From NCBI GenBank assembly GCA_937998645.1, contig CALLCZ010000047.1, forward strand, positions 1 through 42,278: DNA of 42,278 bases. The letters run 5' to 3'. The notes beneath the pieces are model-generated. The model saw only the letters and a program-made list of their open reading frames with translations. It was not told the origin of the DNA and ran no database searches. A program made the position numbers and the translations under genes. Origin of the DNA: an uncultured Gammaproteobacteria bacterium (GTDB lineage: Bacteria > Pseudomonadota > Gammaproteobacteria > SZUA-229). This document shows positions 35,582 through 42,278 of this stretch, piece after piece. The first letter of the stretch is position 1; each line of letters opens with the position of its first letter.

Positions 35582-36631
35582 CTAGTCAACTGATTCAAAG
35601 TGAATGCGTGGATCAATCAGTACGTAGCTGATATCCGCCAGCAATTTTGCAAACAGACCAAGCAAGGTAAACAGATAAAGCGTGCCCAGCACGACCGGAT
35701 AATCGCGCTTCAATACCGACTCGTAGGAAAGCAGACCAAGTCCGTCGAGCGAGAAGATTGTTTCGATCAGAAGGCTGCCGGTAAAAAATGCGCCAATGAA
35801 TGCAGCCGGAAAACCCGTCACCAGTGGAATGATCGCGTTTCTGAAAACATGGCGATAAAGCACATTGTTTTCACTCACTCCCTTTGCCCTGGCAGTGAGC
35901 ACATACTGTTTACGGATCTCCTCGATGAAGCTGTTCTTGGTCAGCATGGTCATCACGGCAAAGCTGCCGATCACCATTGCCGTAATCGGCAATACCATGT
36001 GCCACAGGTAATCCAGGATCTGGTCATACCATGGCATCGCATCCCAGTTATCCGAAACCAGACCACGCAGAGGAAATATATCGAGGAAACTGCCTCCTCC
36101 GAAAAATACCAGTAAGGTAATACCAAGCACGAAGCCAGGTATGGCATAACCAATCAGAATCAGGGTGCTGGTAGTAACATCGAACATACTGCCGTCCCTG
36201 ACGGCCTTGGCAATCCCAAGCGGAATACATGTCAGATAGGTAATGAAAAAAGTCCACATGCCGAGACTGATCGATACCGGTAACTTGTCAATGATCAACT
36301 CCATGACAGAACGGTTATGAAAATAGCTTTCACCAAAATCAAAACTTAAATAGTTTTTCATCATGGAGAAGAAGCGTTCGTGAACCGGCTTGTCAAATCC
36401 GTACAGGGCCCTGATCTCTTCTACGTGCTCTGGATCCAGGCCACGAGCACCACGATACAAACCTCTCGCTCCCGTGCTAGCCTCACCTTGAGCAGACTTT
36501 CCTTCCAGCTGGCTCACCAGCTGCTCAACCGGACCACCTGGAACGAACTGTGTCACCAGGAAGGTAATCAACATGACACCAACCAGTGTCGGGATCATCA
36601 GCAGAAGGCGTTTTGAAATATAAGCAAACAT
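35582..36631 (-). CDS. yejB: Peptide ABC transporter permease YejB
   Basis: This 349-residue permease begins [20 protein letters not shown], followed by [15 protein letters not shown], the conserved DPP/OPP-type N-terminus, and has the EAA-type loop [18 protein letters not shown] and the ending [14 protein letters not shown]. It has six hydrophobic segments. There is no Shine-Dalgarno sequence before the ATG: the 131-base gap to yejA is an A/T-rich repeat-like sequence. It is second in the yejABEF operon. Confidence 0.94.
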   Translation of the reverse strand: MFAYISKRLLLMIPTLVGVMLITFLVTQFVPGGPVEQLVSQLEGKSAQGEASTGARGLYRGARGLDPEHVEEIRALYGFDKPVHERFFSMMKNYLSFDFGESYFHNRSVMELIIDKLPVSISLGMWTFFITYLTCIPLGIAKAVRDGSMFDVTTSTLILIGYAIPGFVLGITLLVFFGGGSFLDIFPLRGLVSDNWDAMPWYDQILDYLWHMVLPITAMVIGSFAVMTMLTKNSFIEEIRKQYVLTARAKGVSENNVLYRHVFRNAIIPLVTGFPAAFIGAFFTGSLLIETIFSLDGLGLLSYESVLKRDYPVVLGTLYLFTLLGLFAKLLADISYVLIDPRIHFESVD

Positions 36632-36640
36632 TGTTATTAA

Positions 36641-36771
36641 TTAATAATGAAAAATGAATAATTAAAACCCGGCAAAATGCAGCGGGCGATTGGAAATAAT
36701 CAAATTGCCATTTAATCCAGTTTCTTCTTTTTCATTTTTCATTTTTCACTATTCACTGTTAACTATTCACT
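36641..36771. repeat. A/T-rich inverted-repeat element in the yejA-yejB gap
   Basis: The left end carries AATGAAAAATGAATAATTA (from 36645) and the right end carries, inverted, tandem GAAAAAT and AGTGAATAGT units (36724-36771). They form imperfect terminal inverted repeats around about 60 non-coding bases. The right end overlaps the yejA 3' end and supplies its TAG stop (36765-36763) and last residues SSE. This is a different family from the CGCAGAG elements but has the same design. Confidence 0.6.
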
Positions 36772-38574
36772 GCTTTCTCGCGCCGACCAGGTTTTGAGCA
36801 GCCATGAAACCGGCTCAAAATACAGCGGCAGCGTTTCCGGCATATTGAATTTATCGCGATAGGCAATTCGGTGCGTGTCTATGTACCAGTTCGGCACCAG
36901 GTATTCGCCATGCAATAATACCCGGTCGAGCGCATGTGAAGCGATGATAAGTTCATCACGATTCTCTGCATTGATTATTCTTTCAATCAGGGCATCGACC
37001 ACAGGGCTGGATATGCCGGGAAGGTTTCGCGAACCTTCCATTTCCGCGGCCTGTGAATGAAACATGTTCATCAGCTCATTGCCGGGTGACACCGACTGCG
37101 GGAAACTTGTTACAACCATATCAAATTCAAATTTATCCATTCTGCGCTTGTAGAGCGAATCATCGACAGTGCGGTAATTCATGTCAATTCCCAGTTTCTT
37201 CAGGTTATGCGCATAGGGTGCAAAAATCCGGTCAAAGCCTTTTTGCACCAGCAACACATCGATAACAAATACTTCTCCCTGTGCGTTTTTCAACACGCCA
37301 TCCTGCACAGTCCAGCCCGCATCGGCCAGCAGATCACGGGCATTTTTCAGGTTATCCCTTAAGGTAATCTCGGCATTTGTCGTCGGTGGATACCATTCCT
37401 CTTCAAATACAGACGCCGGTAGTTGCTCACGGTATTCATTCAACAGCTCCAGTTCCCTGCCCTGTGGCAATCCGCTTGCAGCCAGTTCGCTGTTACTGAA
37501 GTACGAGTCGCATCGTTCGTACTGGTTATAGAAAAGCTGGTTATTGGACCATTCAAAATCAAATGCCAGACCCAACGCCTTGCGCACACGTACATCCTTG
37601 AATTTTTCGCGGCGGATATTAATGGCGAAGCCCTGCATGCCTGCATTATTGCTGTGTGCCAGTTCGGTTTTCAGAATTTCTCCGGAATCATACTTCGGGC
37701 CGACATGAGAACGCGCCCAGCGTTTTGAATAGTTCTCGAAAAAGAAATCAAACTCACCAGCCTTGAAAGCTTCCAGTGCAATCGTCGAGTCCTTGTAATA
37801 TTTATAGGTGACTGTATCAAAGTTATACATTCCCGTGCGCACGGGCAGAGACTTCGCCCAGTAATCGGGATTTCTTCGATAGCGAATGTAGCGGCCGCGT
37901 TCATAGCCATCCACCAGGTATGGACCCGAGCTGATCGGTGGCACATCATCAACTTCGTCAAATGGCTCCGAGCCCAGCCATTCTCTGGAAAAAATCGGTA
38001 TCTCGCCGACGATCATGTGCAATTCACGATTCCTGTTCCTGAAGTGGAACCGCACTGTGAGCCGATCGATGACCTCGGCTGATTCTACATCTCCGTAATA
38101 CACCCTGAATTGCGGGTGCGCCGCCTTGCTCATCAGGGTATCAAAAGAGAATTTGACGTCTTCGGCTGTAATGGGCTTGCCGTTGGAGAAGCGCGCCGCA
38201 GGATTGATGTGAAATGTCACAGAGAGGCCATCTTCAGCAAGATAGAAATCGTCTGCTATCAGACCGTACATGCTGAAAGGCTCGTCGAGGCTTTTCTCCA
38301 GCAGGCTCTCGAATACCAGTGAGCCTAGACCCTCGGCTGACAGGCCTTTGAGCAAGTAGGGATTGAGGCTGTCGAATGTACCCAGGCCATAAAGCGTTAT
38401 CTCGCCTCCCTTCTCGGCACCGGGAGAGACATAATCAAAATGCGTAAAACCAGCCGGATACTTTGGCTCATAGCCCATTCCCATTGCAGGAACAGCCCGA
38501 GCATCAGATATCTGCAGCAGAATCAGCAGAAACAGGGATAAATTTTGAAATAAAACGCGTAAGCAGCGTTGCAT
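36763..38574 (-). CDS. yejA: Peptide ABC transporter substrate-binding protein YejA
   Basis: This 603-residue periplasmic SBP_bac_5 protein has a signal peptide ending LLQISDARAVP and a mature start with YEPKYPAGFTHFDYVSPGA. The SBP_bac_5 signature FHINPAARFSNGKPITAEDV is at about residues 120-145 and LGLAFDFEWSNNQLFYNQYE at about 335. The length is usual for YejA. It captures small peptides for YejBEF. It is divergent from fabI with an 86-base shared upstream region. Its last few codons come from the A/T-rich repeat downstream. Confidence 0.94.
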   Translation of the reverse strand: MQRCLRVLFQNLSLFLLILLQISDARAVPAMGMGYEPKYPAGFTHFDYVSPGAEKGGEITLYGLGTFDSLNPYLLKGLSAEGLGSLVFESLLEKSLDEPFSMYGLIADDFYLAEDGLSVTFHINPAARFSNGKPITAEDVKFSFDTLMSKAAHPQFRVYYGDVESAEVIDRLTVRFHFRNRNRELHMIVGEIPIFSREWLGSEPFDEVDDVPPISSGPYLVDGYERGRYIRYRRNPDYWAKSLPVRTGMYNFDTVTYKYYKDSTIALEAFKAGEFDFFFENYSKRWARSHVGPKYDSGEILKTELAHSNNAGMQGFAINIRREKFKDVRVRKALGLAFDFEWSNNQLFYNQYERCDSYFSNSELAASGLPQGRELELLNEYREQLPASVFEEEWYPPTTNAEITLRDNLKNARDLLADAGWTVQDGVLKNAQGEVFVIDVLLVQKGFDRIFAPYAHNLKKLGIDMNYRTVDDSLYKRRMDKFEFDMVVTSFPQSVSPGNELMNMFHSQAAEMEGSRNLPGISSPVVDALIERIINAENRDELIIASHALDRVLLHGEYLVPNWYIDTHRIAYRDKFNMPETLPLYFEPVSWLLKTWSARESSE

Positions 38575-38598
38575 GATTTATATTGTTGCTTTTCGCTG

Positions 38599-38619
38599 TA
38601 TAATCCGCCTAACATTAGG
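38599..38619 (+). promoter_or_regulatory. fabI promoter -10 box with adjacent palindrome
   Basis: A perfect TATAAT lies at 38599-38604, 56 bases before the fabI ATG; the -35 is weak. Just after it, at the expected start site, lies a small palindrome CCTAA-CA-TTAGG (38608-38619) that could be an operator. fabI also has a strong GGGGAG site. Confidence 0.45.
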
Positions 38620-38660
38620 CCGTCCAAGTTTACAGCACTTTTAATTGGGGAGTAACTGAT

Positions 38661-39455
38661 ATGGGCTTTATGAGTGGCAAACGTGCACTTATATTTGGAG
38701 TTGCAAGTAACCGATCGATTGCATGGGGCATTGCAAAAGCCATGCACCGCGAGGGCGCGGAACTGGCATTTACCTACATGGGTGAGCGTCTGCGCGAACG
38801 CGTTGAGAAGCTTGCCGGTGAATGCGATTCGGATATCGTTATTCCATGCGATGTCGAGAATGACAATGATATCGAAGCGGTATTTGAACATCTTGACGAT
38901 TTCTGGGAATCGGTGGATATCATCATTCATTCCGTCGCTTTTGCGCCGAAGGAAATGCTGGAAGGCGATTATCTTGATAACCTGACCCGCGACGGTTTTA
39001 ACCAGGCGCACGATATCAGCTCTTACTCACTTGCTGCGATTGCAAAAGCAGGCCGCCATATGATGCAAAACCGCGAAGATGCATCGATTCTGACGCTAAG
39101 CTACCTCGGCGCCGTGCGTGCATTCCCCGGCTACAACGTCATGGGCCTGGCCAAAGCCAGCCTGGAAGCCAATGTGCGCTACCTGGCGCACTCACTGGGG
39201 CCGGAAGGCATTCGCGTAAACGCCATCTCAGCCGGCCCTATTAAAACACTTGCTGCCAAAGGAATTACAGGTTTCAACAAAATCCTCGAGCATGTCGAAC
39301 AAAGCGCACCCCTGCACCGCAACGTGACTATCGATGAAGTCGGCAATACGGCGGCTTTCCTCTGTTCAGACCTCGCCAGCGGCATTACAGGCGAAGTAGT
39401 CTATGTCGATGCTGGCTATCATACGGCCGGGCTGATGGGAAACACGAAGGAATAG
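38661..39455 (+). CDS. fabI: Enoyl-[acyl-carrier-protein] reductase (NADH), FabI
   Basis: This enzyme performs the last reduction of each fatty-acid elongation round and is the triclosan/isoniazid-class target. The 264-residue SDR-fold protein has [20 protein letters not shown] for cofactor binding, [16 protein letters not shown], and the catalytic YNVMGLAK (Tyr-X6-Lys) in [38 protein letters not shown] follows, all typical of FabI rather than FabL or FabV. Start ATG 38661 with GGGGAG upstream. It is convergent with the symporter gene, a 12-bp inverted repeat lying between. Confidence 0.98.
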   Translation: MGFMSGKRALIFGVASNRSIAWGIAKAMHREGAELAFTYMGERLRERVEKLAGECDSDIVIPCDVENDNDIEAVFEHLDDFWESVDIIIHSVAFAPKEMLEGDYLDNLTRDGFNQAHDISSYSLAAIAKAGRHMMQNREDASILTLSYLGAVRAFPGYNVMGLAKASLEANVRYLAHSLGPEGIRVNAISAGPIKTLAAKGITGFNKILEHVEQSAPLHRNVTIDEVGNTAAFLCSDLASGITGEVVYVDAGYHTAGLMGNTKE

Positions 39456-39464
39456 TTTGAAGTT

Positions 39465-39499
39465 GGCAGTTGGCAGTTTTAAGTTAGCTGCCAACTGCC
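39465..39499. repeat. GGCAGTT inverted repeat between convergent fabI and symporter genes
   Basis: A perfect 12-bp inverted repeat GGCAGTTGGCAG / CTGCCAACTGCC with an 11-base spacer starts 9 bases after the fabI stop. Tandem GTTGGCA units and further GTTAACAGTTGTTAGCC-like sequence flank it. The right arm encodes the last residues (AVGS) and flanks the stop of the symporter gene. It could act as a two-way transcription stop and looks like a short repeat-element remnant. Confidence 0.65.
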
Positions 39500-40791
39500 T
39501 GCTGATGGCTAACAACTGTTAACTTTGTCTCTTCTCCCTCAAGGCGCGCAATCGTCACCGCGGCAACCGAATCGCTGAACACATTCACCGCTGTCCTGCA
39601 CATATCCAGTACCCGGTCGACGACCAGGATCATACCGATCGCCTCAACCGGAAGTCCGATGGCAGAAAGGATAATTGTGATCGCAACCAGGCTGGCCGAG
39701 GGTATTCCTGCCACGCCTATTGATGTCAGTAACGCAATCAGTACAATCGTGAACTGAGTGGTCAGATCCAGTGACAGGCCATAGGCCTGTGCAATAAACA
39801 TCGCTGCCACACATTCATAAAGCGCCGTTCCATCCATATTCACGGTGGCGCCAAGCGGAAGCGTGAAGCCGCTCACCCGGTTGGAGACACCTGCGCGATT
39901 TTCAACGCAATCTATCGTTATTGGCAGTGTCGCAGATGATGAACTGGTAGAAAATGCCGTCAACAGCGCAGGCATCATTGCCCTGAAGTGAGCAGTCGGA
40001 CTGACTCTGGCAATGAATTTGAGCACCGAAGGCATCACCAGAAGAAGATGTATTGCAAGCGCAATAAGAACGGTAATAAAGAACACTGCCAGGGGCTTGA
40101 ATGCATCCAGTCCTGAAGCCAATAGCACATTAGCCACCAGTGCGAACACACCGATCGGCGCAAACAGCATCACCCACTCGGTCATTTGCATCATCACATC
40201 GAGCAGGCCATTCCAGAAATTCTTTAATGTCTCTCCAGGCTGCCCCTTGACACGTGATATGAAGAATCCAAATAGCAGACTGAAGAAAATCAGTCCCAGC
40301 ATTTTTCCCTCCGCTGCTGCCGAAACGATATTTGGCGGGATCATTCGAATGAACACTTCGGCGAGATCACCACTGCCCTTACCTTCAACACGCTCAATAA
40401 CATCATCGGTATCGGCTGAAAGACCTACCATCTCACGTACAGGCTCTCCATCGGCTATACCCGGCTGGAGCATATTAACAACGAATAGACCGATTAGAAT
40501 AGCGACCAGACTACTTGCCGCGTAATAAATAAGCGTCTTATACCCAAGTCGTCCCAGCGCATCCGGTTGTATCTCCATCATGCCCACGATTATCGATGAC
40601 ATGATCAATGGCACAATCAGCATCTTCAACGCATTAAGAAACAAGGTGCCAACAAAATTAAAGACAGCGCTAAAGCTAATACCGAACAGTGTTGTTGCAG
40701 GGTCCAGAAATGCACCGACCAGAACGGCCAGTACCAGGGCAATTAAAATCTGCCAATGCAGCGCCAAACGAAAGAATTTCATTATGCGCAT
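39484..40791 (-). CDS. Dicarboxylate/amino-acid:cation symporter (DAACS family)
   Basis: This 435-residue inner-membrane sodium- or proton-coupled carrier for C4-dicarboxylates or glutamate/aspartate has about eight helices, the serine-rich hairpin FSTSSSSATLPITIDC and the NMDGTALYE motif in the seventh helix, then VDRVLDMCRTAVNVFSDS with the substrate-contacting Arg/Asp region. The family is clear; GltP, DctA or SstT-type specificity is not decided. The ATG at 40791 or the one three codons later (MKFFRLALHW) may be used. It lies between fabI and ppiD, which are otherwise often neighbours. Its C-terminal tail SHQQAVGS comes from a repeat. Confidence 0.9.
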   Translation of the reverse strand: MRIMKFFRLALHWQILIALVLAVLVGAFLDPATTLFGISFSAVFNFVGTLFLNALKMLIVPLIMSSIIVGMMEIQPDALGRLGYKTLIYYAASSLVAILIGLFVVNMLQPGIADGEPVREMVGLSADTDDVIERVEGKGSGDLAEVFIRMIPPNIVSAAAEGKMLGLIFFSLLFGFFISRVKGQPGETLKNFWNGLLDVMMQMTEWVMLFAPIGVFALVANVLLASGLDAFKPLAVFFITVLIALAIHLLLVMPSVLKFIARVSPTAHFRAMMPALLTAFSTSSSSATLPITIDCVENRAGVSNRVSGFTLPLGATVNMDGTALYECVAAMFIAQAYGLSLDLTTQFTIVLIALLTSIGVAGIPSASLVAITIILSAIGLPVEAIGMILVVDRVLDMCRTAVNVFSDSVAAVTIARLEGEETKLTVVSHQQAVGS

Positions 40792-40808
40792 GCTATCACG
40801 CGTTGTAG

Positions 40809-42278
40809 TTATTGAAGCAGGCTGGTATTACGCTGTATTTCAGCAGCATCTTTGATAGCGCTAAGCGCAAAGTCAAAATCCGAATTTGCCACATCATTTT
40901 TACGCTGCTGCCTGACGGCATCGATCTGGTCTTTGGTGACATCATCAGGTGTTGCAACCTTATCAACCAGCACCACAGCAACGTCCCCGGATATCAGGTT
41001 GACCACCTGAACTGACGGTTTGTCATTCTCCGGATATGGCATCTGGAAGGCAGCCCCTACAACCATGGGATCAACATTCCCGGGGGCTGTACGCTTGACA
41101 GTAAACGGACCTTCTATATTTTGATTTTCCGCCAGCACGCTATCAGCTGAAGCGCCTGCGATAATTTGATTTTTCGCGTCTTCAGCAGCAGCCATAACCA
41201 CCGCATGTGCGGCTTTCATACGTAGAATATTCTCGATTTCTGACCTTACTTCCAGCAGCGGTTTCCTACTTGCCGGCTCATGCTTGAGTAATCGCAATAC
41301 GGCAACATGATTCGGTGTAATTTCAATAATATCGCTGTTCATACCCCCTTCAATGACTGCAGATGAAAAAGCTGCAGTACGGAATTTCTGATTTTCAGCA
41401 ATGCCGGTTCCTGAGTCACGCGTAAACAGCGCGGTTTTCACCGGCTGTTTGTTGACTGCATCGATGACAGTATCGAGACTATCCGGGTTTTCATAGGCTG
41501 TAACAGCCATATTTTCAGAGACGTCATAGAACATAGCACTGATGGCATCCTGCTTGAGTTCATGCTCGAACTCACTGCGCTTTTCGGCAAGCGTTTGCAA
41601 CTCTGGTGTTCGAATATCTTCCAGTTTTATCAGGTGTAATCCAAACTGAGATTCTACGACATCGCTGACTTCGCCCTTGTTCATACTGAACAACGCATCC
41701 TCAAATGGCTTGACCATCTCGCCAGCTGCAACCCAGCCAAGGTCGCCGCCCTGCTTTGCGGATCCCGGGTCATCCGAATATTCACGCGCAAGGTCTTCGA
41801 ATGATTCGCCATCATTTAATTTCTGCTGTAACTCTTCGACACGCGGCATCAATGCTTCCTTGCTCTTCTCCGCTGAAGTGCCAATTTGTATTAAAATATG
41901 CCGTGCCTTGCGCTCTTCTTTCGCAAGTGCGTTTCTCTTGTAGTCGTCATACATCTCCATCAGCTTGTCTTCATCAACAGCACTACTATCAGCAAGTTCA
42001 TCGCTGGTGACTTCAACGTATTCAACACTGACGCGTTCAGGTGTCATATATCTATCAGTATTGCTGTTGTAAAAAGCTTCGATATCCTGCTCTGTGACAA
42101 CAATATCAGCTGAATCCTTATCAACACTGAATTTAAACAATCGAAGGTCGCGTTGCTGCTGCTCGAGCGCTGCAAGCTGGCTGACTTCTTCATCTGTCAA
42201 TATTGCTGATGCAATGATTGCATTCCGTTTTTGTAACACGCGCAGTTCATTTCTTAACTGCAACTCATACTGGCTGAC
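40809..42278 (-). CDS. ppiD: PpiD-type periplasmic chaperone/peptidyl-prolyl isomerase, 5' end missing
   Basis: This is about 490 codons of an open frame that continues past the right window edge; the N-terminal membrane anchor is outside. Visible are the SurA-like N-domain end (YELQLRNELRVLQKRNAI), a parvulin domain with ARHILIQIGTSAEKSKEALM, LAREYSDDPGSAKQGGDLGW and QFGLHLIKLEDI, and a C-terminal region with a degenerate second parvulin-like part. PpiD sits at the SecYEG exit and helps newly exported proteins fold. Its place beside fabI supports the call. Confidence 0.92.
   Translation of the reverse strand, partial: VSQYELQLRNELRVLQKRNAIIASAILTDEEVSQLAALEQQQRDLRLFKFSVDKDSADIVVTEQDIEAFYNSNTDRYMTPERVSVEYVEVTSDELADSSAVDEDKLMEMYDDYKRNALAKEERKARHILIQIGTSAEKSKEALMPRVEELQQKLNDGESFEDLAREYSDDPGSAKQGGDLGWVAAGEMVKPFEDALFSMNKGEVSDVVESQFGLHLIKLEDIRTPELQTLAEKRSEFEHELKQDAISAMFYDVSENMAVTAYENPDSLDTVIDAVNKQPVKTALFTRDSGTGIAENQKFRTAAFSSAVIEGGMNSDIIEITPNHVAVLRLLKHEPASRKPLLEVRSEIENILRMKAAHAVVMAAAEDAKNQIIAGASADSVLAENQNIEGPFTVKRTAPGNVDPMVVGAAFQMPYPENDKPSVQVVNLISGDVAVVLVDKVATPDDVTKDQIDAVRQQRKNDVANSDFDFALSAIKDAAEIQRNTSLLQ

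Noticed and set aside
32918..38574. A peptide antibiotic or bacteriocin cluster around the yej transporter
   Set aside because: Only the conserved yejABEF importer is present; there are no biosynthesis or immunity genes nearby.

Overview
The window comes from a gammaproteobacterium with moderate GC and free-living housekeeping content. The best evidence is conserved gene order. The minus strand carries nnr-tsaE-amiB and then mutL-miaA-hfq-hflX-hflK-hflC-DUF2065-hisZ, the classic gammaproteobacterial amiB/mutL/hfq cluster. At the right end, yejABEF, fabI and ppiD lie together, as in pseudomonads and related groups. I cannot name the genus. Both window edges cut genes: hisZ on the left and ppiD on the right.

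Layout. (1) 1-7205, minus strand: hisZ (5' end only), DUF2065, hflC, hflK, hflX, hfq, miaA and mutL, covering proteolysis control, ribosome rescue, RNA chaperoning, tRNA modification and mismatch repair. (2) 7287-23423: an accessory block of about 16 kb, almost all on the plus strand, lying exactly between mutL and amiB, which are normally adjacent. Its first half is signalling: a REC-GAF-PAS hybrid histidine kinase, an OmpR-type regulator, a periplasmic binding protein paired with a CHASE-domain hybrid kinase, and a minus-strand REC-EAL protein. Its second half is a surface-appendage locus: a DUF1566 (lectin-fold) secreted protein, three DUF4402 secreted subunits, a PapD-like chaperone and a divergent outer-membrane usher. 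(3) 23513-31673, minus strand: amiB, tsaE, nnr, serS, DUF190, crcB and acnB. (4) 31802-32689, minus strand: an iscR-iscU pair with no iscS, behind a candidate IscR-controlled promoter. (5) 32918-38574, minus strand: the yejABEF peptide importer. (6) fabI (plus), a dicarboxylate/glutamate symporter (minus) and ppiD (minus, partial).

Most interesting biology. The accessory block looks like a self-contained, signal-controlled, non-canonical chaperone-usher system. Two of the three DUF4402 subunits end in a hydrophobic strand with a penultimate tyrosine, the hallmark of chaperone-usher pilins. The adjacent REC-EAL protein aligns residue for residue, with a constant offset of 3, to the catalytic positions I recall for Pseudomonas RocR, but the general-base glutamate is lysine, so it may sense or sequester c-di-GMP rather than degrade it. 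The arrangement recalls the RocS1/RocA1/RocR (SadARS) control of cup fimbriae.

The window also holds several families of small intergenic repeats with terminal inverted repeats made of short tandem units. They abut start and stop codons and in places supply the codons themselves, for example the start of nnr and the ends of yejA and the symporter. No tRNA, rRNA, CRISPR array, integrase or transposase gene was seen.
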